Below, one piece after another: positions 35,954 to 47,330 of a stretch of 64,000 bases of DNA (positions are counted from its first letter, which is position 1; each line of letters begins with the position of its first letter). The DNA comes from Anopheles merus (lineage: Eukaryota > Arthropoda > Insecta > Diptera > Culicidae). The DNA lies in assembly GCF_017562075.2 (NCBI RefSeq), contig NC_054084.1, positions 45,292,697 through 45,356,696 on the forward strand. The letters are read 5' to 3'. Below the pieces are notes generated by a model. That model did no database searches and was not told the origin of the DNA. It saw only the letters and a program-made list of their open reading frames with translations. A program made the position numbers and the translations under genes.

Positions 35954-36171
35954 TACAGGGTTTATCACGATTTATTTGTCAGTTCCCATACTTTTATGGG
36001 CTCGTCTTGGCTCGATTTTTGGTTAGGTCCCATAATTTATTGGTATCGTCCGGTTGGATAGCAATACAATTGAACCAAAAAATTATGAGAAACGCTAAAA
36101 AAATCGTGGGAACACCAACAAAGACCATAAAAGCAATTGGGCACTAACCGATAAATGGTGGAAAACCCTGT
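35954..36171. mobile_element. Foldback/MITE-type element made of ~21-bp units, copy 2
   Basis: The left end TACAGGGTTTATCACGATTT and the right end ATGGTGGAAAACCCTGT mirror the 1083-1331 element; internal units (GGTTAGGTCCCATAATTTAT, ATTATGAGAAACGC) and the TTGGATAGCAATACAATTG centre are shared. It is shorter (about 218 bp against 249) and more diverged, so it is the older or more decayed copy. Confidence 0.8.
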
Positions 36172-37284
36172 GTAAATTAGAGAAAATAATCGAAAATGAT
36201 TTAATGGACTTAATCAAGATAATAAAATCAGTTTGTTATTTTATATGAAGAGAGTGATCTCTATGTAAAATAATTTAAAGATTGATGCAATGTTGGCTTA
36301 CAAAAATAATATACATATTTTTTTAACCATTGAAAAGATTTTCGATTACATTTTGTTTTTGTAAAGTTTCATACTTTGCAACAAACCGTGCTGCTTCTGA
36401 CGTTTCTTCAATCGAATTCATTGGTTGATCAAATTTCTAATATTCTAAACCACAAGGAGTCATAGTACCATGAGAAAAATGATCATATGTTCTATACTTT
36501 ACTATAAAGATTCTTGATTGATACATATGAAATGAAAATATCTGTTTTGTTTCTTTTTATGAGTTAACTAAATAACACAAATCCTTGAGGAACTATTTCC
36601 ATTTCCCACTGAAAACCGTCTCGTTAACGAACACAACCTATATGAATAAATCATATTTCCAGAATGATTTCAATTACCTGTGCTTATACTGGCGGGCCGT
36701 GACAAGTGAACTTCGCATTAAGAAACCCCCACACCACCAGGTCGTTTTTTCTGCCTCATTCCCTTCCAACTTTTCGTGATCTTTTGATCAAACTTACGCA
36801 AACTACTGTTGGGAAGGCGTGCTACTACTGGCACGTGGCTTGCATGGTTTCCTTCACAACCAGCGCTCGTTTTCCGGCAGCACGGTAAAGCAAGACCTGC
36901 CAAGGCAACGGTCCACACATTCGCGTTCTGGTATGTGCGCATGTATGTGTGTTTAGAGGTCTGTGTCAGAAAAATGTGACAACTGAGCGCTAAGCTGACA
37001 CAAACATGGCCGGAAAGCATAATTTCAACAGATGGAACAGCGACAAGATGCTCAAATTGATGGAAACCCCGAAATAGCACGATCCTTCCGATCCGGAATG
37101 AGAGAGCGAGACAGAAAATGAAACGAAGCAACAAAAAACAAAACAAATTAATACGTGGTCTAGGCTCGTTAGAGTAAAATCATGACCGGAATTCATATGT
37201 GCTAAATGTGCAGAGTGCTCTACCCCGGGATACGGTTGTTTGGTTGTCATTTCCCCATTTCCTATTCGCTCTCTCTCTCTCTAG
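36172..37284 (+). other. Probable intron upstream of the 37.3-kb exon
   Basis: Ends in a strong pyrimidine tract, (CT)n followed by CTAG at 37284. No further exon of that gene was found within it. Confidence 0.35.
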
Positions 37285-37523
37285 AGAAGGTGAAGGAACT
37301 AAAGAAAAACGTCGCCGCGCATTTCCGTCTACCTCCTGCCCCGGCACAGATCTACACCCTCCAACGCACCATCAGCACGAACGACGGTAGTTTGACTTCT
37401 TTTGACTTTCCTCTCGATGCCACAGCCTTGTTGGTGGCCAAAAATAAAACATACCTCGAAATTGCGAAGGAGTTGGCCAACGCCCGTAACGAAGCTTTCT
37501 TCGCTGGGCAGGATCAACAAGAG
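37285..37523 (+). CDS. Coding exon near the 3' end of an unrecognised gene
   Basis: A long CT tract and CTAG precede the exon, which is entered in phase 1. The next 79 codons are GC3-rich, as in mosquito exons, and encode a compact globular-looking segment: KVKELKKNVAAHFRLPP, then IYTLQRTISTNDGSLTSFDF, then LLVAKNKTYLEIAKELANAR. It starts and ends with predicted helix-rich stretches. I do not recognise the family. It may leave at GAG|GTTTGA (37524) in phase 0 and join the exon at 37651, or read through to the TGA at 37527-37529, which would end the protein ...QDQQEV. Upstream exons were not located, so introns are long. A retro-copied fragment is unlikely because of the intact splice-type acceptor. 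Confidence 0.65.
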
Positions 37524-37650
37524 GTTTGAGCAACGAAGCAGCACATAGGTACGGCGATAAAGAAAGTGTGTTTGTGCTGGGGTGGAAGATTAGAAGAATT
37601 TCTTGTGTCGCACACAAGTTTCAATACGATGCTTTTTCTCTTTTTTGCAG

Positions 37651-37674
37651 ATGAATGTATGCTCTTTTGAGTGA
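37651..37674 (+). CDS. Possible short terminal exon of the same gene
   Basis: A strong acceptor (TTTTTCTCTTTTTTGCAG, ending 37650) is followed by seven codons, MNVCSFE, in frame (phase 0) with the previous exon and then TGA. The donor it needs, GTTTGA, is a weak match to consensus. AATAAA at about 37819 and again at about 37917 could serve as poly(A) signals. Confidence 0.45.
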   Translation: MNVCSFE

Positions 37675-39155
37675 TTTTTTATCCATAATATTGGATGACG
37701 TTGTAGTCTCAGAATCGAGATGCACAGTTAAACCCGCAATAGTGCTTGATAAATGCTATGATATGGGTTCATCTTATAAGATTGCTTTAATGAGCAAAAG
37801 ATAATACAAGTAATTCCAATAAAGCTTTCATCTAATTTATTAATTCAAAAAGCTGCCATTAATTTTACCACATGTTTTAAAATGAAATTACATTAATGAT
37901 GACAATGGCAATATGGCAATAAAACATTAAAAAACAATTAAAAAACAAATATATTTAATTAAAAAAAGCAATGAAACATCATTCGAAGCATTAAAAACCC
38001 CAATTGACGTCCTGTTTTCATTACGTGATCTTGAGCTCATTAATACTTTAATGCATGCATATATGACTAAATAAATTATGTTTCGTATTAAATCCTTTGC
38101 ATTTTTGCCCTGCCGCGACACCACTCTTTATTGTTTTATACATTATTTTCAGGTCAACTGTTGTAGTTATACCATTTGATGCAATTGTCACCAGCGACAA
38201 TGGCAAAGCTTGAGCGGAAAGTTGCAAATTAAAATTAACTCGTTTGCTTTTTTGCTTTGGCTATGTTTGTTGCTTCTTGTAGAGCAGGGCAAAAAAGCAT
38301 GGTGCACCAAAACAGCTGGCATAGAATATTCACGACATTCAGACTACGTTAACAACCGGCAGTAGGAAGTAACTTGCTGCATTCAAAGGCCATCCCAAGA
38401 TGGTAACAGCCAAGTGGATAGGACAGCGTTCCACAAATGCTACACCTTTACAGAACTTCTGTTTTCTTTTGCCAAAGTTCCAAAATTTAATTACTCTCTT
38501 CGAGTCAGTTCAAGACCAAACCAACACAGAAGCAGGCAGCCTCGTAGCCGCATGCGGATATGCTTTTGGTATTACGTTTTCGACGGTTTATTTTTTGTTT
38601 TTGTTGTTACGATGTTGATTTTTAGCGAGTGTAGAAAACCGACGCACTCGGACCAGTGTGGAAGTTTGCCAAGCAAAATTTACGACTATGAAAGTAAAAC
38701 CACACCGTACAACACGTCATAGTAGGATGCGATATCGGGATGGAAAATGTGACTGAAATAAATTATAACACTACTGCTGCGCTACCATCCTCCTGGCTGG
38801 CAATTGCGAAAAACCGAGCGGGTTTCTGCTACGCAGAGTATCAAGCAACAGATAACCGTATAGTTCGCGGGAAGCAAACAAACAATGACAAAACACAATC
38901 AACAATCAACAACCATCTTTTGTTGTGGTTGAAAATAAAGCAGATATTACTGCTTTTCTTTCTCCAACTTACTGATGCAAATTGTCCCAAATTGATTATA
39001 CTGAATAAAACCGTTATGCTTTAGTTTGTTAATCTTACTTCCAATTATGTAATGGAATTAAGAAGAAAACTTTGTACGCTACTGAATACACCATTTCTTC
39101 TTCTGGAAAATTTCACCAAGTACATTGAAAATGAAAAAATAGCTATAACAACATT
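37675..39155. other. 3' flank and AT-rich sequence, nothing recognised
   Basis: Contains the candidate poly(A) signals of the preceding gene. Open frames at 38.4-39.0 kb have no splice or family support. Confidence 0.35.
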
Positions 39156-39701
39156 GGGGGCCTTCACGATTCTAGTTAGTTTTTTGTATGGAGTTTGACA
39201 GTTGGAGGCTGAAATCATGTAAACACTCCATACAAAACCACACAAAAAACTAGCCTGCAAATTTCAGTTTAGGTTATTCTAGCCTCAAAGCTAGAATTAG
39301 ATTCGAGTACCTACTCGAAAAATGGCAAAACAAGGTGGTGTTTATTTTCATCCCAAGGTGCATTAAAGAGATCTGGTGATGGAATCCAGAATCAAAGTGC
39401 ATGTAGTCCAGGTGGTCTCATAGCATGTTTTATAACCAAATTTGAATATCACTTTTTGACAGGATGGGTGAAAACTTTAGTTCAATCGAGCTTTCTAGGG
39501 GCTTGACCAATACACAAAACACTCTTAAAATCTTCATTCAGAAATAGAAGCGATAAAAATCAGTCTTCTAAATTCATACACCTTGGGATAAGGCCACCTG
39601 TATATTATACCCACTTAGATAGCTGCTCGAAAACTGATATACAATGCAAAAAGCTGACAGGCTGAAATTTCAGCCTACGAGCTTAAAACGGAAAGGCCCC
39701 C
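39156..39701 (+). mobile_element. GGGGCC-ended MITE, complete copy
   Basis: Runs from GGGGGCCTTCACGATTCTAG to AAACGGAAAGGCCCCC, about 545 bp, and aligns along its whole length with 24440-24966 and with the interrupted copy at 21940. The internal foldback near the left end (TTTTTTGTATGGAGTTTGAC) is kept. The flanks ACATT and AATAA give no clear target duplication. Confidence 0.85.
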
Positions 39702-41260
39702 AATAACTGAAATAAATTAATTTTTAACTCATTTATTCATCTTTGTTACTTTTTTTATTGATAACGATACAATCAAATGTTTTCATGCGTCAAAAACTTT
39801 TCACTTTTTTATTTAACCTTTATATCGTTGACTACTTACTCATAGTTAGTTACTTGTCGTTTTGTTTTCATTGCTAGCTACAGATAATTTCCAGTGATTA
39901 GTGATTTTGACCATTTAAATTTACTCCATTCCATTGCGATCAGATTATTGTGTAATATTTATTCTTTAGAAATATGGGCTAAGAAAAAAGATTGGCTGAC
40001 AATAGGTGTTTCCCAATAACAAAAAACTAGAGTTATACTAGTAAAGTAAGCCATTTTGTTAAAAGAACGTACTTTTCGATTACATTCATTCGTTACTTGT
40101 ATCTTTTTCTGTGTGCATCGTCAAACAAGAATAAAAAAGTACCGTCTTTAAAATAAACATATCTCCCGGCGGTTAGAAATACCAAGAAAATTCGATTTCC
40201 AGTTCAGATTTCTCCTGCCTCTGTTCCCCTGGATTGGTGCACTGGGTAGCTGTCAAGAAGTCTAATCAAGGTACGATCGACTCCGCTTGACGTTGGTGTT
40301 AGCCCGTTACGGCGCGTTTCCTATACCTTCCTTATACCGTATGACCCAATGTATAGCTAGCAAGACGTCGCCATCGCACGGAATATAATTTCTTTAACAT
40401 CTTCGCTAACTAAATACGGCTACAAGCTGCGACATGCTGTGGATAGCTGGAGCGGAAATCCTTGGTGAATCGAGGTGGCAAAATAACATCGTTTCACTGG
40501 CTGATGATACATTCTTTCGCACGGCAGGAAATGAAGTTGACTTATTGTATGGGCAAACAGGTAAAGGTATGTGTGTGAGTGTGTTTGAGAGTGAATGTAC
40601 CTTTGTAAAAGCCAAAGGCATCCTCTTGAAAAGGGACTAGGTTCAGGGTGGGCAAAAAATGTGGGTTGATCTTGAGTACATTACGGTGATGAAAAGCATA
40701 TTTTCAGGTGATAGAATCTGTCCACTATGAACGACGCTTAAGAAAATTAAGAATCCTTCTGTGAATGTTCCGTTTGTAAAATGTCATTTTTTACAGTTCT
40801 GGTATCCCTATTATGATGCAATGAGTCGTAGCATTGTAAAGAGCTTGTAGTTATACTTCTGATTGAACCGTTGAAAACGAATTTTGGAAAATTGGAAAAT
40901 AATTGCATTTTAAATCTTTTTGTATATAAAAAACATGCGATGTAATAACATGGTATATAGAGCATTTAAAAATATTGCAGTTCGCTTAGGATTTTTGAAA
41001 TTACTTCATTGTTTATAGTAAAAATACATTCATTTGTCGGTCCTAGTGGTCTATTCGACAGACGTGAAGGCTTCCTCATGCCTATTCATATTTATTCGGC
41101 TCCCTGAGCTCCCGCAAGTACCTATCGTGACCGTTCCACCGCAGCACAGAATGGATATCAGCTTGCATAATATAACCAGCTACGAATTAATGACAATTAA
41201 TATTATGTGATTCATTATTCATTATTTAAAATATCCAAATAGGTCAAATTAGATAATACA
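39702..41260. other. Sequence without a supported gene
   Basis: A + strand open frame at 40434-40560 ending in CAG|GTAAAG has a splice-donor-like end but no acceptor, start context or family match to support it. The rest is AT-rich. Confidence 0.3.
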
Positions 41261-41264
41261 TTAA

Positions 41265-41519
41265 CACTTTGACCGCCGGCCTGACGTCACAGTTTTTGAG
41301 TGAGCACGTAGCGCATGGCAAGAGAGCGACGAGAGCGACAGTTTCTCGTACCATTGTTATCACTCTTTTGTTTCATTGCGATAAGCGGCGTAGCACATGT
41401 CGTTCTCGTTCTCTCTTTCCTACCTCATTCGTTATCAAGAGAATCACTGAGCGCCAGATGCAAAGCTGAACGGTGAGCAAAACCGTCATGCGAATTTATA
41501 TGACACGGCGCTTAAAGTG
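41265..41519. mobile_element. TTAA-flanked MITE (piggyBac type)
   Basis: TTAA lies at both borders (41261-41264 and 41520-41523). The terminal inverted repeat is CACTTTGACCGCCG on the left and the inverse CGGCGCTTAAAGTG on the right. Duplicated TTAA is the hallmark of piggyBac-superfamily insertion. At 255 bp there is no room for a transposase; the open frame across it is incidental. Internal GAGAGCGACGAGAGCGACAG and TCGTTCTCGTTCTCTC also pair roughly as an inverted repeat. Confidence 0.8.
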
Positions 41520-41523
41520 TTAA

Positions 41524-43693
41524 AGCTTATTCTATGATCATTATAGAAATATCAGTATACCGTTTACATACAGAGTATGTTTATGTTCTATGTTCAACGT
41601 CTCTTACTAATCAAATAAATAGATCATTACATACAGTACATTAGAGCCAAAGGGATTATTTGCCGAGGGAAATTAACTTTTTTACATCGTTACGGTGTCA
41701 AAATACCATTAGTAGTCTTAACTCTCAGCTAGAGAAAATTAATAATAGTCAAATTGTTAAAATTTCTATTTTCAATGCAATAATACGTCTCGAATAAACA
41801 ATATTTGGCAGTAAATGTTTCTGCATAATTTTCATGAATTTAGGAATATAGGAAATAGGAATCTTATACTTTTATATCCTACACAGTTTTTTCATACATT
41901 AAGCAACAGTTATTCTCATTTACGCCAAGCTGGACCTAACTAAACTTGAAAATGAAATCACCTAAATGCCAGATCCGTCCATTGCGCAATTGTATCAACT
42001 ACCAGGCGCCTCCATGACTTATCTATGTACATACAAATACACAGACACAGCTAAATCTACTGCAGCCTTTAGAATACCAACAAACAACCACAAGTCAGCA
42101 TCTTAAAAGTCACTTTGGTGTCACTTTCAAACCATACCAATCGAGACAACGTACAACGTACCAAATCAAATTCGTCCTAGGGCGACAAACGAACGTTATG
42201 ACTCGGACAGCATGGAACAAGCCAGATACGTCCCGGCCAAAACAGCAACTGACCATCTTTCGGACAAAATCTCTGAAAGCCACTATATAGTCTGACGGAT
42301 AGTTTTGGTGCCATCAACTCATTCCAGAGACACAAACACACACACACACACACATATACATGCACTTAGTCCCTGGTAGACCAGCAAACAAAACCTGTTC
42401 CCTACTGGAAGCGACACAGACACACCAAGCAAGCACTACAAAATGCTACAAATACGGGTGGCCAATTTGTGGTTTTGTTACGGCTAGCACGAAACGGCTC
42501 CTGCTCTTGGTTAAGGATTTGTTATGGTGTGAACGATTCAGAATTGGTTTCCAGTGAGGGCACGGACAGACCGGGTATGGTAGGCTGGAAGAAGTTTAGC
42601 GTTTATTTGCACATCCGGAAGGGATACGGTGTCAACTTTTGGTCAAACTTTCACCCTGACCAGACAGAACCAAACATTGCGCTTTTAAGATTCATTGTTG
42701 AACAGTAGATATAACGCAGGACAGTGGAAGGCAAACCATTATAACAAGAGGTACAAGTTGACATACTAAATACGAAAAGTTTGACCGACAAAAAACAGTA
42801 TCAGTATTGGTATTATTACTTTGAACATTGCTGATGATGGTATGCTATCAATTTTAAATATTTAAAGAACAATCAATATGACTATGATATCTAACAAAAC
42901 AAACGTTTAATTTATTTTGAAATCCGATAACTCGTTAATCACAGTGACAATTCGTTTTAGGGAAGTCCCATACAGTCGCTAATTTGTCTGAAATTTGGCT
43001 CTAAATCATTCATTTTTTGACTCAAACGCACCTTTTTTGACGGTTTTTGGCTCTTAAATGAAGCATTTTTGACTCTTGAAAAAATTATGATAATCTTACA
43101 AGGTCTTTGAGGATATTTATGACATTTGCAATTTTAGATTACAAAAACACTATAAAAACTTATAATTAGATTGATCATTTTGAAAAAAAAACTATTGAAA
43201 TTTAAGCCCTTCTTTTTAAAATATGCAAATTTTTCACTCTCAACATCAGTTTTGTTTTCAACATCTTTTAAACTAAGCATAATAATTGTTATATTTTAAA
43301 TTATATGGATTAAATTTCTTTAACTTAAACTTAAAATGAATAAATTTTCACACTGTTTCAGACATAAGCCGATATATACACAAAGTCGATATAGAAAATT
43401 GTTCAGCGGACCGCATAGACGAGCCTCAGGTTGTTCATGTCTGTTCTAAAGCATTGTTTAAAAGCATACAAATAAGTAAAAATATGAATAATAAACACAA
43501 TTTAAATTTTTAACGATTTTTATACCAAAAATGGTGACAGGGAGAACAGAGATACAGTTCACATCTTAAAGAAATTTTTGAATTTAGTTTATTAGTGTGC
43601 TTGTTATAACAATGGCAAGTTATCAATGCTCGATAGTTTAATGTTTATATACTTGCACTTGTGTTTCAATTTTATTGGATTGTAATATCTGAA
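41524..43693. other. AT-rich sequence, nothing recognised
   Basis: Contains a short (CA)n around 42336-42352. No supported exon or RNA gene. Confidence 0.35.
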
Positions 43694-43752
43694 CCGGGTC
43701 TGACAGTCGCCAACTCATACTGGACCGAAAACCGTTGTCGTGTCGAAAAAGA
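43694..43752 (+). mobile_element. tRNA-derived SINE, deletion derivative
   Basis: CCGGGTCTGACAGTCGCCAA matches the family head and jumps to ACTGGACCGAAAACCGTTGT, the distal part of the family, with the middle deleted. Only about 60 bp remain. Confidence 0.55.
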
Positions 43753-45725
43753 AAATAATATCTAATCTATCAAGACAACAAATCTATTTTACACTCATTA
43801 ATTTATACACGAATCGACCGATGGTTAAAATGGCACGTATAAACTAATCAACACCACCAATTTGGCTTATTTCTGCTATAACCTCAAGCCTTAAACTTAC
43901 TGAAACTTCAACTCATCCCTCAGCACATAAAAACCTCATTCCATTTAGCCTTTACTACAAAATGTTAATGGCCCAAATTAACCCTTTGCTTGGCCTGCGT
44001 TGTGTCGTTAAGATTGTTCTGACAAGATGTTCGAAGAAAATAGCACCACCATCTCAACCTTCGCAACTCTCCATTATGCTGCCCGGAGAACCGTTGGCCT
44101 CTCACTTTCACAAATTTAAAAGTCACCATACCGCGCTGGTTATGGCCAACCAAACCGCCGAAGTAAGTTAATGTGTAGTAGCAAAGTAGCCCCACGCTAC
44201 GATAGGTCCTATCGTTCGCAGTACATGCTCGAAGGCATTTTCAACCAAGTACTTTCTCCCAGACGATACCGTTAATGTCTCAACGGCTGCGGGCGGAGTG
44301 CTTAATTTTTGCAAACGCGAAAAGTTCGTAAATCAGTTTTGTTATAAATGTTTTTAAAAATTATAAAATTATTAGACTTGTGATCGCCTAGCACAGGGCG
44401 CTGGAAACCACCAGTTTCATACCCACAAAGAGAGCGATGAGTGAAAGGATGCAAAGAGATTAACCAAGAGGTTGTCGAACGAGGAGGAAAGACGACATCA
44501 TGAAACTGCCGTAGGAGTGTGCTGCTATTGGCGAATGACTCAGCTCACGCTCTGTGCCAATTTGAATTGCCTCTTAATGCACACCAACTCGCTTGGTAGT
44601 ATCACTATCGCGCCTTTTTACTACTTTAAATCGTTTTTCTCACGCAACTCACGAGAAAAACTCAAAGATAAAAAATTTAATTAATGATTAAAGTTTTTAC
44701 CAGGCACAGGTTTTGGGCGAGCATGGTACGATTTTTTCTTACTATTCCTGTAATGCTTCAACTTGTGAAATGTCACCCGCCAGACCGTTTTCTCCCAGCA
44801 AAATGAAAAACTGTTTGCACTGCGTAAAGCAAGGGTACTGGGCACGTAAACGGTGAACGCTTCGTTACTCGCAAAATGATACTGATTCGGCTGTGCAAAG
44901 GTCCTGAGTAGAGTAGCACTGCAAACATCAAACTGTGTCATCCATAGTTGCGGAAAGAAATTATAGCATAATTAGTTATGTTTCCTTTAGAAAAAGATAA
45001 TTTTGACGGGACGGCACACGGCAATGGGAATGTAATTATTATTATTATCGAAAATGAGTTAAACTTTGCGCCCGAGGTGAATGCTTATAAATGGCCAGTC
45101 GGGCGGTAGGAACGGAAGAACTGAAGGCAATGCAAACCGCAGGAAAAACTCGCGTTAGCTAAAGAGCCAATCGAAGAATGGTAGAATGCTCAGCATCCGG
45201 TGGCTATTCCGTTAATAGCACCGACGTGAACAGTCGTTCGAACAGGCATTTTTTTATTTCTCGCTTACAGTTGCAGCACGTGAAAGCATTCAACAATCGG
45301 ATAGAAACATTATTACAGATTTGTTTTTGCTACAGATGTAAAAAGTATGACGGTTTCTAGTATAAGTTTAGTTATGCTTTTATTAGTTTGTGACATAAAG
45401 TAAATTAATTTCAAATGAAAATCAAAACAATCACTTAAGGACTGATCTACATTCAGCATGCACTTGATCAAAGCTATTTTTGGGAAATATATCTTGAACA
45501 TCACAAAATGCATACGCATGTACACATTCAAGAATCTATGTACCACAATTGTTCATAATACTGATCAATCAACCTGTGTACTTTAACGCATCTTCAGGGC
45601 ATGGTAAAAATCGGGTCATTGTGTGCCAGCAACTGATTTTCAACAAGATGTTTTACATAATGAAATGAGACATAAAACACTTACGATAACATATGTCAAA
45701 ACATAATCAACAAATGTCACCGATG
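43753..45725. other. Sequence without a supported gene
   Basis: A + strand frame at 43962-44162 ends at a perfect donor-like GAA|GTAAGT and a minus-strand frame occupies 44681-44941, but neither yields a recognisable protein or a matching partner splice site. Confidence 0.3.
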
Positions 45726-45800
45726 AGGGGTTTCACGATAATAGCCTGTTTTTTTTTATATGGAGTTTGACAGTTGGTGGCGAAAATCACGTCAACAGTT
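45726..45800 (+). mobile_element. GGGGCC-ended MITE, left-end fragment
   Basis: GAGGGGTTTCACGATAATAG and TATATGGAGTTTGACAGTTG match the first ~75 bp of the complete copies, with the same TTTTTTTTT run. The rest is absent. Confidence 0.6.
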
Positions 45801-46944
45801 TGGCATGCGACAGGCTCGATCAGGTTAGCTTAAATATGATTTATTTTTTATTTTAAATATGATTTGAACGGAAGGCGGTCTGACCGATTCAAAGTGTATA
45901 GGATACAAATTACTAGCTACTAGAGCCCAGAAGGATGAAAGTTGGAACCCCGAGACTGGCGAATCATTTGAAAACTTTTAAAAAATTATTTCTGCCAAAA
46001 AAACGTATAGTTACAAGAAATGAAATCAAATCAAGTTCAGCAAGGTTGTAAATAAAAGTAAAAAAGTGGAACTGAACACAATCAATTTTTGTTCTACATT
46101 CAGAACTTCTGGTAAATTTATAAAACCTTCCAGTATCATGGTTCCAGCAAGTGTCAGAAGACTTTTATTTTTATTGTCTACTCTATAAAAGGTGTACCCA
46201 ACCAATCACAAATATCTGAGCGCCAATACGTAAAATGATCCGAGGAGCGCGCATGCATGCATGCCACAAAAATTGATGGTAAAACACGAAGTACACACGA
46301 TAATATTATTCTATCATTAGACAACCAGTTACTACTAGGGATTATCATAGTCTGCAAACGATTACAGGTACTGCAAAGTATATATTGTTTTAATCCCGCG
46401 CGCTTCGGTCACGCAATCTGACCGCCTGCACGCTGCACTTCACTGCAATAATAATCATTTCCCTGTTAGGGCCCGCGGTCGTGGGTTTTGCAATCAACTG
46501 ACCGAACATACCAGCTCAGATGAGTTTACAGTCTCATCCCCGATGTTCGATAGCCGGATCGATTTAAATCAATCGTTTCGAAGCTTAAACTAGCGCACGG
46601 GCCGCCCTACTGGTGCTCCTGTAGACACGAAATTGATGTGAGAACGTGTTAGCCGCCGTGGCGTCAGCGTACCATCTAACCGAGCAAGATGCGAGAAAAT
46701 GTTTTCACCAAACTACTGCATGTGTTTGTTATTCTAAGTAATTGTTTGTGCAGTGTGTGGCATACGGAGATTCTATGAAATTTCAGATTAAAATCTCCAT
46801 TCGCTGTATTTTCATCTCTGCACGGACCACTTAAATATCGGATTACTTGCCGTGACCGACGCATCATTTTGCGAAGGAGTTTGGAGAGATTCAGCAGAAA
46901 CCAGATTTTGTGCAAATAACTACATCAGTGGATTCTATATAATT
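45801..46944. other. Sequence without a supported gene; possible old SINE-like block near 46.4-46.6 kb
   Basis: A GC-rich block at about 46460-46570 ends in a B-box-like GATGTTCGATAGCC, but the A-box part is unconvincing. No other feature. Confidence 0.3.
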
Positions 46945-46949
46945 CTTTG

Positions 46950-47308
46950 TGTTGCGTCCAGCAACAAAGCTCTTTCTTTCGCGAATTTAAAGTTGAAACA
47001 TCAGTTTTCTTAATTCACTTAATTTCATTAAACTGTATTAAAAATTCACTGAACTTTCTTCTCTTGGCGCGATGGTAGAAAGAGGTCGATTTTCGTCTTC
47101 GTGCCCGTTTTAAAACTTCACGCAAAACCGATTGCGGTCATTCCACTTAATTTGCGCAGGTTCATCCGTTGCACGCGAAGCTCCTTCGGGATGAACCATT
47201 CCTACTCTCTCTATTTCGCCCGTGTTTGTTTCGCCTGTGCTACCTGTCCCTCTCTCTCACTTCACCACAACGCATCTGTCAAACTAGAACCGCTGTTGGT
47301 AAACAACA
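46950..47308 (-). repeat. BEL/Pao 3' LTR
   Basis: 359 bp, from TGTTGCGTCCAGCAACAAAG to GGTAAACAACA on the plus strand; the element reads it on the minus strand. It begins 22 bp after the ORF stop. It is identical to the other LTR. Confidence 0.95.
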
Positions 47309-47330
47309 CTGGCCCCGGTGTTTGACTGCG

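Noticed and set aside
43962..44162. Open frame ending in a perfect GAA|GTAAGT donor
   Set aside because: A single donor-like site is common by chance and the peptide is not recognisable.
46460..46570. tRNA gene or SINE suggested by GATGTTCGATAGCC
   Set aside because: No A box at the proper distance and no cloverleaf could be drawn.
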